Shown here in pieces: positions 37,601-46,126 of a stretch of 64,000 nucleotides of DNA. The stretch is from DAOPZC01 sp035353175. GTDB lineage: Bacteria > Verrucomicrobiota > Kiritimatiellia > RFP12 > UBA1067. The stretch lies in NCBI GenBank assembly GCA_035353175.1, contig DAOPZC010000009.1, positions 37,048-101,047 of the forward strand. The letters are read 5' to 3'. Numbering within the stretch: the stretch's first letter is position 1; every line of letters starts with the position of its first letter. A model generated the notes under the pieces. The model searched no databases. It was given only the letters and a program-made list of their open reading frames with translations, and had not been told where the DNA came from. Position numbers and translations under genes: made by a program.

Positions 37601-38509
37601 TCAGCCGGGGCGGATCACCGGCTGGGGCGTCTGGTTGTAGACCTTCGAGCCGGGCGGCACGGAATGGATGAGCCAGACGTTGCCGCCGATGACGGAATCG
37701 TGGCCGATCACGGTGTCGCCGCCGAGGATCGTCGCTCCCGCGTAGATCACCACGTTGTCCTCCACGTCGGGGTGGCGCTTGGTGCCTTTGACCAACGCGC
37801 CGCTGGCGTCCTTGGCGAAACTCAGCGCGCCGAGCGTGACGCCCTGGTACAGCTTCACGCGCTTCCCGATCCGGCACGTCTCGCCGATCACCACGCCGGT
37901 GCCGTGGTCGATGAAGAAGCCGGGGCCGATGGTGGCGCCGGGGTGGATGTCGATGCCGGTCCTCGAATGCGCGTGCTCGCTCATCACGCGGGGGATGAGC
38001 GGGACGCCCTGAGCGTAGAGCGCGTGGGCGATGCGGTGGATGGTGATCGCATAGAGCCCGGGGTAGCTCATGACGATCTCCATGGTGGACATGGCGGCGG
38101 GATCGCCCTCGTAGGCGGCCTGGATATCCTGCTGGAGCATGTCGCGGATGGCGGGCAGTCCGTTCAGCAGGGCTGCGACCGCCTTCTGCGCCTTCTGCGC
38201 GCAGTCGTTGCAGTCGTCGCATTTAGAACGGCGGCAGGCGTACTCGAAGGCGCGGTGCGTCTGGTCGCGCAGCTTGAGCGCGATGTCGCGCAGCGTGTCC
38301 TGCAGGTGGTTGTGGCAGGTTTCGTGGGCGACGGGGGCTTGGCCGTGACAGCCGGGGTAGAGCACGGCCAGCAGCTTCTCCAGCACGGCGATGACCGCGC
38401 CAGTGCCGGGCAGGTTGACGTCCCGCTCGGTGTTGGCGACCGGGCAGTTCTTGCAGGGCGAGAGCGCCTCGGTGAGGGCGCTCAGGTTCTCTTCGAGCCA
38501 TTTCTCCAT
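37601..38509 (-). CDS. cysE: Serine O-acetyltransferase (EpsC/CysE type)
   Basis: A 302-residue enzyme making O-acetyl-L-serine from serine and acetyl-CoA, the committed step to cysteine. The left-handed beta-helix region is clear: SRTGIDIHPGATIGPGFFID, HGTGVVIGETCRIGKRVKLY and VVIYAGATILGGDTVIGHDS. An alpha-helical N-domain is typical of the longer EpsC branch. Unusually, the N-terminal half carries a dozen-odd Cys and His residues: CKNCP near 19, CHGQ, CHNH and CRRSKCDDCNDC near 92-103. These suggest metal binding or a redox role not seen in E. coli CysE. The gene lies 19 nt behind the MetX-MetW fusion, so sulfur acceptors for Cys and Met are made from one operon. Confidence 0.88.
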   Translation of the reverse strand: MEKWLEENLSALTEALSPCKNCPVANTERDVNLPGTGAVIAVLEKLLAVLYPGCHGQAPVAHETCHNHLQDTLRDIALKLRDQTHRAFEYACRRSKCDDCNDCAQKAQKAVAALLNGLPAIRDMLQQDIQAAYEGDPAAMSTMEIVMSYPGLYAITIHRIAHALYAQGVPLIPRVMSEHAHSRTGIDIHPGATIGPGFFIDHGTGVVIGETCRIGKRVKLYQGVTLGALSFAKDASGALVKGTKRHPDVEDNVVIYAGATILGGDTVIGHDSVIGGNVWLIHSVPPGSKVYNQTPQPVIRPG

Positions 38510-38528
38510 GGGGGGATCCTTCCGGTTG

Positions 38529-40346
38529 TCACACGTCCTTCGCTATCCTGACGATCACCCGGGAGGCGCCCAGGTTTTTCAGCCCCAGCGCCAGCAGGGC
38601 TTTCTCGGTGAACCCGCGGCCTTGGCAGATCAGGTCTAAGACCTCGATGTGGTCGTCGCGGCAGAGCGCGAGAAAATCCTTGAGGGTGAACAGATGGATG
38701 TTGGGCGTGTTGTACCATTCGAAGGGAATCTGCTTGCCCTTGGGCATGCGGCCTTGGAAGAGCAGTTGGCGGCGGACCTCGAGGCAGGCGAAGTTCGGGA
38801 AGGTGATGACCGCCTCGCGGGCGACCCGCAGGATCTGCTGGAGCAGCTCGCGCGGCCGCTTGATGGTCTGCAGGGTTTCGCTGAGAATCGCCACGTCGAA
38901 GCTGTTGTTCGGGATCATGGCCAGCCCGTCGTCGATGTCTTCGCGCAGGACGTCGCTGCCCGAGTCGAGGGTGGAGATGACCTGGTCGATGTCGATCTCG
39001 ACGCCGTTGCCGCTGCTTCCGCGCAGCTGCTTGAGGATGTTCAGCAGCGAACCGTTGCCGCAGCCGAGATCCAGGACGCGGCTGTTCGGGGGGATCAGGT
39101 CGACCACCTTCTGGTAATGGCGCAGCTGCCAGCGACGGAACGTGCCGACCTCGTTCGTCTCGTCCACCTGCTGCTTCGAATCGGAGGGCATGAAGGCCGC
39201 CACCACGCGCTTGAGGTCGCTGATGTGCGTCAGGAAGGCGTCGTGCCCTGCCGCCGCGTCGAGGTGGCAGTAGGAGACCCGCTTCTTTTGGCGCAGGAGC
39301 GCGGTGACGAGATCCTCCGACTGCTCGGGCATGAAGAGCCAGTCGCCGCTGAGCGAGACGATCAGCACGCGCGAACTGACGTTGGCAAAGGCCGCGTCGA
39401 GGGTCTTGTAGCGTTCGGCGATGTCGTATTCGTCCATCGCCAGCGTGATGTGCAGGTAGGAGTTGGCGTCGAAGCGCTGGATGAATTTCTCGGCCTGGTA
39501 TTGCAGGTAGCTCTCGACCTGGAAGAACGTGCCGAAATTGCGGTCGATGGCGTTGCGGAAATCGGGGTCGGCCGTCAGCCATTCGGGACGTTTCTCGCGC
39601 CCGAATTTGGCTTCCATGAGCTGCTGCGAGAGGTAGGTGATGTGCGCGAGTTTGCGGGCGCTCGAGAGCCCCCGGGTCGGGTGGTTCTCGCTGCCGTAGT
39701 AGTCGCCCGCGTTCCAGTTCGGGTCTCCGATGATCGCGTGGCGGCCGACGATGTCGAAGGCGAGCGCCTGGGAGTTCAGGCTGGCCGCGGAGGCGATCAC
39801 GAGCGCCTTGTCGAGTTCGCCGGAATAGCGGATCAGCCACTCGAGCACCTGCATTCCGCCGAAGCTGCCGCCCATCACGGCGGCCAGGCGCGTGACGCCG
39901 ATCTGCCGCAGGAGCAGCCGGTGGACCTCGATGATGTCGCCCACGGTGACCTTGGGAAAGGCGGACCCGTACGGTTTGCCCGTGGCGGGGTTGATGGAGC
40001 AAGGCCCGGTCGTGCCCTTGCAGCCGCCGAGGATGTTCGCGCAAACGACCTGGTAGCGGTCCGTGTCGATGCCCCTGCCGGGGCCGATCATGCCTTCCCA
40101 CCAGCCGCTGGGCTCAATCTCGCCCGGCCTCAGTCCGGCGACGTGCGCGTCGCCGGTGAGCGCATGGCAGATGAAGACCACGTTGTCGTTCGCAGGGGAT
40201 ATGTTGCCGCAGCGCTCATACGTGACTTCGATTTCCGGCAATACGCCCCCCTTTTCAAGCCGAAATCCTCCGGGCGGGAGATCCAGTTTGATGGTTTTCG
40301 GCGCGACCGTTCCGACGGTGGGTTCTGTTTGGGTGTCTTTAGGCAT
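38529..40346 (-). CDS. metXW: MetX-MetW fusion: homoserine O-acyltransferase joined to MetW methyltransferase-like domain
   Basis: A 605-residue fusion. Residues 1 to about 390 are an alpha/beta-hydrolase homoserine O-acyltransferase with nucleophile S161 in GGSFGGMQ, D335 in SLSGDWLF and H368 in AAGHDAFL. HALTGDAHVAG and WWEGMIGPG are the usual substrate-pocket segments. Residues about 404-605 are MetW, a class I methyltransferase fold with DLGCGNGSLL at 426 and FPNFACLEVRRQLLFQG. MetX activates homoserine for methionine synthesis; MetW is a separate gene beside metX in proteobacteria and is often needed for MetX activity. The fusion fixes that partnership in one chain. AAAGGA precedes ATG 40346. 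It heads the operon with cysE and the M24 peptidase. No SAM riboswitch could be seen in the 170 nt upstream. Confidence 0.92.
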   Translation of the reverse strand: MPKDTQTEPTVGTVAPKTIKLDLPPGGFRLEKGGVLPEIEVTYERCGNISPANDNVVFICHALTGDAHVAGLRPGEIEPSGWWEGMIGPGRGIDTDRYQVVCANILGGCKGTTGPCSINPATGKPYGSAFPKVTVGDIIEVHRLLLRQIGVTRLAAVMGGSFGGMQVLEWLIRYSGELDKALVIASAASLNSQALAFDIVGRHAIIGDPNWNAGDYYGSENHPTRGLSSARKLAHITYLSQQLMEAKFGREKRPEWLTADPDFRNAIDRNFGTFFQVESYLQYQAEKFIQRFDANSYLHITLAMDEYDIAERYKTLDAAFANVSSRVLIVSLSGDWLFMPEQSEDLVTALLRQKKRVSYCHLDAAAGHDAFLTHISDLKRVVAAFMPSDSKQQVDETNEVGTFRRWQLRHYQKVVDLIPPNSRVLDLGCGNGSLLNILKQLRGSSGNGVEIDIDQVISTLDSGSDVLREDIDDGLAMIPNNSFDVAILSETLQTIKRPRELLQQILRVAREAVITFPNFACLEVRRQLLFQGRMPKGKQIPFEWYNTPNIHLFTLKDFLALCRDDHIEVLDLICQGRGFTEKALLALGLKNLGASRVIVRIAKDV

Positions 40347-40429
40347 GTTCCTTTCGAAAAAACTTTAAAAAGATAGCACGACGCCTGCGCTTCTGCCAGT
40401 TTAAACATTGCGGCGAAACGGGCCGCGGC

Positions 40430-40458
40430 TTGTGATCGGTCCCGGCGGCTGGTACACT
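40430..40458 (+). promoter_or_regulatory. Candidate sigma70 promoter for the FetAB-like operon
   Basis: TTGTGA (40430-40435), 17 nt, TACACT (40453-40458), each 4 of 6 to consensus. A start near 40465 gives a leader of about 58 nt ending in a purine-rich GGGAGAAGAAAAGG before ATG 40523. Confidence 0.35.
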
Positions 40459-40522
40459 TTCCGCAGCCCCGTTCGGAATCGTGCGGGGAGGGAGAGGGCG
40501 GTCCTCCCGGGAGAAGAAAAGG

Positions 40523-41131
40523 ATGAGTTCTTTCGAGGTGAGCGAGTTGAGGTATGGCGGGTTCGGGCCGGTCTCGTTCGCGATGCAGGCGGGCGAGACG
40601 GTCGGCGTGACCGGGCCGTCGGGCTGCGGCAAGACGCGGCTGCTGCGCGCGCTGGCGGACATGGATCCGTGGCTGGGCGAGATCCGGCTCGGCGCGGGAC
40701 GGCCCGCGGAGATGTCGGCCAGCGCGTGGCGCCGGCGCGTGGCGTATGTGCCCGCCGAGAGCCAGTGGTGGTTCGACGGCGTGGGCGCGCACTTCGTGGC
40801 CGCGCCCCAGACTGAGGAGGTGCGCGGGCTGGGGTTGGACCCTGAGGTGCTGTCCTGGCCCGTGGCGCGCCTCTCCAGCGGCGAGAAGCAGCGGCTCGGC
40901 CTGCTGCGCACGCTGGCGAACCGTCCGTCCGTGCTTTTGCTGGACGAGCCGACCGCGCACCTCGACGCGGAGCGTTCGCGGGCCTTCGAGGCGCTGGTCA
41001 AGCGCCGGTGCGCGGAAGGGATGATGGCGGTATGGGTGGCGCATGATCCGGAGCAGCTCCGGCGCGTGGCGACGCGCGGGTACCGCATGGCGGCGCAGGG
41101 CGTGTGGAAGGAGGCGGTGTCATGGGCGTGA
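40523..41131 (+). CDS. fetA: ABC transporter ATP-binding protein, FetA/YbbL-like
   Basis: A 202-residue ATPase, short for an ABC subunit and typical of FetA. Walker A is GPSGCGKTRLLRAL, the signature is LSSGEKQRLGLLRTLA, Walker B is VLLLDEPTAHLD, and the switch histidine is in WVAHDPEQL. Its gene overlaps the next by 10 nt, and that gene encodes a FetB-type permease, which together form an exporter linked in E. coli to iron homeostasis and peroxide resistance. ATG 40523 is used because it follows the purine-rich ribosome site; an upstream start at 40481 would add Arg-rich junk. The Q-loop region is shortened relative to larger ABC ATPases. Confidence 0.85.
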   Translation: MSSFEVSELRYGGFGPVSFAMQAGETVGVTGPSGCGKTRLLRALADMDPWLGEIRLGAGRPAEMSASAWRRRVAYVPAESQWWFDGVGAHFVAAPQTEEVRGLGLDPEVLSWPVARLSSGEKQRLGLLRTLANRPSVLLLDEPTAHLDAERSRAFEALVKRRCAEGMMAVWVAHDPEQLRRVATRGYRMAAQGVWKEAVSWA

Positions 41132-41916
41132 TCGCGCTGTCGTGGGCGGACATCCTCTTGGCCGCGCTGCCGCTGGCCGCGCTGGCGGCGGTCTTCGCGT
41201 GGCAGCGGCTGGAGTTGAGCCGCACGATGCTGATCGGTGCGGTGCGGACGTTCGTGCAGCTGGCGCTGGTGGGGTTTGTCCTGAAAGGCGTGTTCCAGAA
41301 CGCGCATCCGGTCTGGACGGTGGGCTTCTCCCTGGTCATGTTGGCGGCGGGCACGTGGGAGGTGTCGCGGCGGCAGCACCGGCGCTTTGCCGCCGGCTGG
41401 ACCGTCGGGTTCGCGGTGCTGGGGATGTTCACGGCGGGGTTCACGGTGACGGTCTTCGCGCTGCTGGCGCTGGTCGGGGTGTCGCCGTGGTGGAGTCCGC
41501 AATACGCGATCCCGCTTTTGGGCATGATTCTCGGCAACACCATGACGGGGATCGCGCTCGGCATGGACACGCTGACGCAGAGCGCGTGGAAGCAGCGGGC
41601 CGTGATCGAAAACCGGCTGGCGCTGGGGCAGACGGCGGCCGAGGCGGTGACGGAATTGCGGCGCGAGAGCGTGCGGACGGCCATGACGCCGATCATCAAC
41701 TCGCTGGCCGTGTGCGGCGTGGTGAGCCTGCCGGGCATGATGACCGGCCAGATCCTGTCGGGCAGCGATCCGCTGGCGGCGGTGCGGTACCAGATGATGA
41801 TCATGTACCTGATCGCCACGGGCGCGGGCTTCGGCAGCCTGCTGACGATCCAACTCTGCGTGCGGCGGCTGTTCGACGGGCGCGAGCGCTTGCGGCTGGA
41901 CCGGCTGACCGGATAG
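41122..41916 (+). CDS. fetB: FetB/UPF0014-family permease
   Basis: A 264-residue membrane protein with about seven hydrophobic segments. Family markers include RTFVQLALVGFVLKGVF, PLLGMILGNTMTGIALGMD and LPGMMTGQILSGSDPL, where the last is the near-invariant UPF0014 stretch. It should form the channel of the exporter energised by the preceding ATPase. The start ATG 41122 lies 7 nt after AAGGAGG (41108-41114) inside the end of the ATPase gene, so the two are translationally coupled. A GTG at 41104 is less likely. The usual proposed substrate is iron; this protein alone does not prove it. Confidence 0.88.
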   Translation: MGVIALSWADILLAALPLAALAAVFAWQRLELSRTMLIGAVRTFVQLALVGFVLKGVFQNAHPVWTVGFSLVMLAAGTWEVSRRQHRRFAAGWTVGFAVLGMFTAGFTVTVFALLALVGVSPWWSPQYAIPLLGMILGNTMTGIALGMDTLTQSAWKQRAVIENRLALGQTAAEAVTELRRESVRTAMTPIINSLAVCGVVSLPGMMTGQILSGSDPLAAVRYQMMIMYLIATGAGFGSLLTIQLCVRRLFDGRERLRLDRLTG

Positions 41917-41980
41917 GCGGCTTACAGAAATGAAACACTCCCGTAAGCCCGGTGTAATGGTGAGATGGTATTTTGCACAC

Positions 41981-43021
41981 ATGCTTGTGAGAAAACAATG
42001 GTGGTGTGCGGCGTTGGTTCTGGGTGCCTCGGTTACGGCCGTTTTCGCGGCCGAGATGCGACTCGTCCTCAATCCGTACGAGGACGTGGACTGGGAGAAG
42101 GTGACGCAGCATAAGGCCAACCTGCACACGCACACGGTGGCGAGCGGCGGCAAGCTGTTTCTGCACCAGGTGTTCGCCGAATATGCCCGGCGCGGGTACG
42201 AGATCCTCGCCATTACGGACCACGACCTGTGTACGCAGTGGGAGAAAGCCGGGCTCGACCCCGTGAAGGAATTCGGCATCCTGCCGGTGATGGGGCAAGA
42301 GTACTCCAAAGGCCAGCATGTCAACGGCTTCTTCCTGAACCGCGAGGTGCCGATGCGCGACACGGCGGCGCTGGCCCGCGAGATCACGACGCACGGCGGC
42401 TTTGCGGTCATCAACCATCCGGGGCGGTATTGGAAGCCGGACGTGAGCGGGGCGGTGCCGCCGGAAACGCGCGACGAATACGTGAAGCTGTTGGACGAGA
42501 ACCCGCTGATTTTGGGAATCGAAGTCGTGAACCGGAACAACCGGAGCCCGCACGATGTGGCGCTGTGGGATGCCCTGCTCGGCGCCGCGATGCCGGCGCG
42601 GCCGGTCTGGGGTTTCGCCAACGACGACATGCACGAGCGCAAGCATATCGGGCAGGCCTGGAACATCTTTCTGCTCGAAACCTTAGACGAAGTCGCTTTG
42701 CGCCACGCGATGTTGAAAGGACACTTCTATTTTTCCGCGCGCGAGAACGGCCACGGGAAGGAGGCGGCCGGTGACCCGCCCGTCATCCAGTCCATCGTCC
42801 ATGACCCGGCCGCGCAGACGATCACGCTTTCTGCTGCCGCCGACGGCGCGGTCGTGGGCGCCAAGCAGTGTCGCTGGATCGCGGAGGGGCAGACGGTCTG
42901 CGAAGGGCCGGTGCTGGCGTACAGCCGCGTGCGTGGCATCGGGCGGTACGTGCGCGCCGAAGTGAAAGGCAAGGGCGGCACAACCTTCTCAAACCCGTTC
43001 GGGTTCCGCCTTGCGGAGTGA
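41981..43021 (+). CDS. Exported PHP-domain metal-dependent phosphoesterase-like protein
   Basis: A PHP-superfamily protein with metal-ligand motifs NLHTHT, ITDHD and a later INHPGRY and FANDDMHER. PHP domains hydrolyse phosphomonoesters or act in polymerase proofreading. This one has a signal peptide (MLVRKQWWCAALVLGASVTA, cut near VFAAE), so it acts outside the cytoplasm. The catalytic core covers about residues 45-270; the last 80 residues look like a small beta domain (AAQTITLSAAADGAVVGA). Start choice is uncertain: ATG 41930 and 41957 are in frame, but 41981 gives a normal-length signal peptide. It begins shortly after fetB and may be read through from it. A strong bidirectional terminator follows. 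Confidence 0.8.
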   Translation: MLVRKQWWCAALVLGASVTAVFAAEMRLVLNPYEDVDWEKVTQHKANLHTHTVASGGKLFLHQVFAEYARRGYEILAITDHDLCTQWEKAGLDPVKEFGILPVMGQEYSKGQHVNGFFLNREVPMRDTAALAREITTHGGFAVINHPGRYWKPDVSGAVPPETRDEYVKLLDENPLILGIEVVNRNNRSPHDVALWDALLGAAMPARPVWGFANDDMHERKHIGQAWNIFLLETLDEVALRHAMLKGHFYFSARENGHGKEAAGDPPVIQSIVHDPAAQTITLSAAADGAVVGAKQCRWIAEGQTVCEGPVLAYSRVRGIGRYVRAEVKGKGGTTFSNPFGFRLAE

Positions 43022-43041
43022 GCCGTTGCGGGCGGCATAAA

Positions 43042-43076
43042 AAAACGGGAGGGGCCGCTGGGGCTCCTCCCGTTTT
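43042..43076. terminator. Bidirectional intrinsic terminator
   Basis: AAAACGGGAGG (43042-43052) pairs perfectly with CCTCCCGTTTT (43066-43076), and the stem extends by four more pairs (one G-U) to a short loop. The plus strand ends in TTTTGTT, and the complementary strand ends in a T-run. It lies between the converging PHP gene and PpiD-like gene and fits both. Confidence 0.9.
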
Positions 43077-43111
43077 GTTCGCACGGTCCCGTCCCGCACA
43101 GAGGGGCGGCG

Positions 43112-44785
43112 TTATTTGGTTTTCTTGGCCGAAGCCGCTTTCCCGCCCTCTTCTTCGCCCGTGATCTCGGTTTCGTCGTCGCTCTCCGCCAAGGTGCGGG
43201 AGGGCTTGAAATCCTGCTTCGCGAGGTTCCACTTCAGCCACTCAGAGAAGAGGTCGCTGTTGCGGCGGCGGGCGATGCCGGAGCGGATCTGGGAACGCAT
43301 CATCTCTGCGGCGAGCGCGTCGCCGGGCTGGCGGTCTTGGACGTACACGAAAAGCGATTGTACGGCCGAGGCGGGCACCGGCTCGGAGATCTCGCCCTTC
43401 TTGAGCGTCATGGCGCCGTAGGCGACCGAGAAGCTGTTGTCGAACTTCTGGTTCTGGATGTCGCTGACCGTGTAGGTGATCGAGGTCGAGACGTTGAGCG
43501 CTTTGGCTTTGGCGGCCTCGGCGAAACTCTTGCCCTCGTCGACCCGCTTGCGGAGGTCCGCGCGCAGCTCTTTGGCGTAGCTCTGGAAGGCGTCGCTGCG
43601 GGCTTTCGCCATCGCGCGCGGGCGGAGGTCTTTCAGGACGTCTTCATACGCCGGGGTGTGGGCGGGCGAATGCGCGATCGGCTCGATGACGTAGATGAAG
43701 TTGTCTCCCTTCACGATGCCGAAGCGGGAGTCCGTGCGGTCGGGGTCGAGTTCGAAGGCGGCGTTGGCGAACTCTTTCGAATTTTCGACCCAGTACAGGG
43801 TGTCTTCCGCGCCGAAGAGCGGCGACGTCTTGATGGCCGCCTTTTCCTGCGCGGCGGCGATGACGAGCGCGTTGGAGCCGGCGTTGGCGAGCTTGCCGTA
43901 GATGTTGAACGTGACGGAGGTGGAGGCGCAATAGCGGGCTTCTTCCATCTGGAGTTCGGCAAGGATTTTGCTGCGAACCTCGGCATACGGGATGGTTTCG
44001 GTCGTGTTGTTCGTCGTGGTGCGGCTGAAGGTCTCGGTGTGGCTGTCGTAATATTCCTGCAGATCTTCTTCGGGCACCGTGACATAGGCCAGGAAGTTGG
44101 AGACCGGGATGGCGAAATAGCGCACGGCGACGCGGTCGGGCAACGCGAACGAGGCTTTGTTTTCCTCGTAGTACTTCCGGGTGTCCTCGTCCGTCAGGCG
44201 CATTTCGACTTGGGCGAAGCGGTTGCTGACGTTGGCCACCTGCACGGTAAAGCGATCGGTCATGGCGGCGAGCTCGTCTTCCATCTCCATGGGCGAGATC
44301 CAGGTGGCGGAGTCCACGAGCGCGCCGTTCTTCATCATGGCGAGCTGGTGCGAGACGAGGGACTCGTACATCGCCGGCGTCAGGCCTTGGTCGGCGAGCA
44401 CGCTGCGGTAGCGGTTGATGTCGAAACCGTTGGCGCCCTGGAAGCCGGGCACTTCGCGCAGCGTGCTGCGGATCTCTTCCTTGCCGGAAGCCATGCCGTT
44501 CTTTTCGGCGGTCAAACGCGCCGAAATCTGCTCCCAGGCCTTGCGGTCCACGACGCGCGCCGAGGTTTCGTTGTCACGGTTGCGCCCGAAGCCACGGATG
44601 GCCTGAACCGTTTGTTCGAATTGGCTGTAGGGGATCTTCTTGCCGTTGATGACTCCGGCGGTTTGCGTGTCCTGCGGGCTCTGGAAACAGGAATCGACGG
44701 CGACGAAGGCGACGGCGATGATGATTGCAAAAAAGCCCCACAGGATGCGGCTGCGGATGAGTCGGTTGAAGTGATAAATGAACAC
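43112..44785 (-). CDS. Membrane-anchored SurA/PpiD-like periplasmic chaperone
   Basis: About 557 residues, N-terminally anchored (RLIRSRILWGFFAIIIAVAF) with a periplasmic body. The pattern GVINGKKIPYSQFEQTVQAI is the usual entry to the SurA_N/PpiD chaperone domain, and ADQGLTPAMYESLVSHQLAM follows. PpiD-like proteins sit at the Sec translocon exit and help fold exported proteins. I could not find a convincing parvulin active-site region, so it may be a chaperone without isomerase activity. The C-terminal tail is acidic then lysine-rich. GTG 44785 is preferred. A longer form using TTG at 44833 would start within the T-run of the upstream gene's terminator, so that start is unlikely. Confidence 0.75.
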   Translation of the reverse strand: MFIYHFNRLIRSRILWGFFAIIIAVAFVAVDSCFQSPQDTQTAGVINGKKIPYSQFEQTVQAIRGFGRNRDNETSARVVDRKAWEQISARLTAEKNGMASGKEEIRSTLREVPGFQGANGFDINRYRSVLADQGLTPAMYESLVSHQLAMMKNGALVDSATWISPMEMEDELAAMTDRFTVQVANVSNRFAQVEMRLTDEDTRKYYEENKASFALPDRVAVRYFAIPVSNFLAYVTVPEEDLQEYYDSHTETFSRTTTNNTTETIPYAEVRSKILAELQMEEARYCASTSVTFNIYGKLANAGSNALVIAAAQEKAAIKTSPLFGAEDTLYWVENSKEFANAAFELDPDRTDSRFGIVKGDNFIYVIEPIAHSPAHTPAYEDVLKDLRPRAMAKARSDAFQSYAKELRADLRKRVDEGKSFAEAAKAKALNVSTSITYTVSDIQNQKFDNSFSVAYGAMTLKKGEISEPVPASAVQSLFVYVQDRQPGDALAAEMMRSQIRSGIARRRNSDLFSEWLKWNLAKQDFKPSRTLAESDDETEITGEEEGGKAASAKKTK

Positions 44786-44833
44786 GGTTGATAATCCAAA
44801 ATAGGTTAACACTCGCGCAAACACTTTTGACAA

Positions 44834-44863
44834 GAAAAACCGGAGGCTGCGCAGGCCGCCGGT
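44834..44863 (-). terminator. Intrinsic terminator of the FecR-like gene
   Basis: On the minus strand, ACCGGCGGC, a CTGCGCA loop and GCCTCCGGT form a 9-bp stem with one mismatch, followed at once by TTTTTCTT. It sits about 27 nt beyond the FecR-like gene's stop codon and separates it from the PpiD-like gene. Confidence 0.8.
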
Positions 44864-44889
44864 CCTCTGAAGATCAACTCACGGATGGA

Positions 44890-45903
44890 TTACTGTGCGT
44901 CTTTCTTTTCAGCCGCGGGCTCCGCGTCCTTTTTCTCTTCTTTTTCGGCGGCCCCCTCATCCTTGCTGGCGGGCGTCGTGAGCAGCACCGGCAGCTCCTC
45001 TTTCTTTTCGGCGTCGGGCTGCTCGACGAGTTCGCCGGTGGCCAGGTTTGCCCGGCCCTCGGCATAGGCGAAACGGTGGCGCGCGATGCCGGTCGGGCTG
45101 ACCACGAGGGTGGAGATGATCGCCCGCCCGCCGACGGGGGCGTTCTCGCGCCAGATCTTGACGACCGCCTTTGGCGACATGGTGAAATTGACCGGGTCTT
45201 CGGCGCCCTTTGAAAGGAGGATCGAGAAGTCGCCGGAGACGCTGGTCATGCGGCTGAAGGAGCGGTCGGTGGCCGTTTGAATATTGACCGTGTTCGCGGC
45301 GCGCAAGGCGGGGATCTGAAACTGAGGGCCCTCGATGCGGGTGGTGCCGGTAACGGTTCCGGCCTGGAAGGTCTCCCCGTCGGCGTCCGCGGTCAGCGTA
45401 TACTCACCGCGGCCCGAGAGGTTCTTGCAGCTCGCGTTCTGGGTTTCGACGCCGAAACTGCCCTCCGGCAGGTTGTCGCGCAGCGAGGTCTTGATTTTGC
45501 CGGAAACGAGCCGCACGACGCGGCCGTCGGGGTTCTTTTCGGGGCAGGCGGCGACGACTTCGGAAGAGGAGAATATCTGGACGGTCTCCTGCGCGGAGAA
45601 AACGAGAACGGCCGCGCCGTCTAACCCCGTCCGGAAGACGGTGCCGAGCGGATAGGCCTTGTTGTCCTGCGCGGGGGCGAACTGGCCCACGTCCGGATTG
45701 TTCACTTCGCAGAGGCCCTGGATGTTCATCACGCGCACCAACGGGTCAAAAACTTTACCTGGCTGGACGGCCTGTTCGGCGGCAGGTGCCGGTTGCTCGG
45801 CGGCCGCGGCCGCCGGCTGCGCATCGTCCTGGGCACGGACCGTCACCGCAAAAGCCGCAGCCACCACACACATACTCGCTCGAAAAACGCCTTGATCCAT
45901 CAT
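44890..45903 (-). CDS. Exported FecR-domain-like protein
   Basis: A 337-residue protein with a signal peptide (cut near TVRAQD). An Ala/Pro/Glu-rich spacer (about 28-50) leads to a FecR-type beta domain: LVRVMNIQGLCEVNNPDVG, YPLGTVFRTGLDGAAVLVFS and RVVRLVSGKIKTSLRDNLPE. The C-terminus is a highly charged Lys/Glu/Ala tail, apparently disordered. FecR proteins often relay an outer-membrane receptor signal to an ECF sigma factor; neither partner is in the window, and there is no N-terminal cytosolic domain, so a structural or sensory surface role is as likely. ATG 45903 has GGGAG 8 nt upstream; the next codon is also ATG. It has its own promoter and terminator, so it is a one-gene unit. Confidence 0.7.
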   Translation of the reverse strand: MMDQGVFRASMCVVAAAFAVTVRAQDDAQPAAAAAEQPAPAAEQAVQPGKVFDPLVRVMNIQGLCEVNNPDVGQFAPAQDNKAYPLGTVFRTGLDGAAVLVFSAQETVQIFSSSEVVAACPEKNPDGRVVRLVSGKIKTSLRDNLPEGSFGVETQNASCKNLSGRGEYTLTADADGETFQAGTVTGTTRIEGPQFQIPALRAANTVNIQTATDRSFSRMTSVSGDFSILLSKGAEDPVNFTMSPKAVVKIWRENAPVGGRAIISTLVVSPTGIARHRFAYAEGRANLATGELVEQPDAEKKEELPVLLTTPASKDEGAAEKEEKKDAEPAAEKKDAQ

Positions 45904-45973
45904 GGGGACAGCTCCCTAAGTTTCACGCGGTTTTATGGACAAACCCTTCATTCCTATTAAAAAAGGATGATTT

Positions 45974-46002
45974 ATAATAAACCAAGCCTCTCCGATAGTC
46001 AA
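45974..46002 (-). promoter_or_regulatory. Strong sigma70-type promoter of the FecR-like gene
   Basis: On the minus strand TTGACT (46002-45997), 17 nt, TATTAT (45979-45974): 5 of 6 and 5 of 6 to consensus, with ideal spacing. The start would be near 45967, leaving a leader of about 64 nt with an A/T-rich segment. This is the best promoter match in the window. Confidence 0.65.
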
Positions 46003-46126
46003 TCGAAGCTTAAACGCTTTTGCAGAAAATCGTCCGCATTCACGCCGCTTTTGCTTGCCAACCGGAAGCCGACGTGTTTAACTTGAAAGCGATAAACGCG
46101 TGGACGATTATGAAGGAGGTGCAGGT

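Noticed and set aside
40347..40522. Possible SAM or T-box riboswitch ahead of the MetX-MetW gene.
   Set aside because: No SAM-I-like helices, T-box sequence or terminator could be traced in the leader region.
40339..42666. A 775-codon minus-strand frame covering the fetAB and PHP genes.
   Set aside because: Plus-strand ATPase, permease and PHP motifs are unambiguous, with good ribosome sites; the antisense frame has none.
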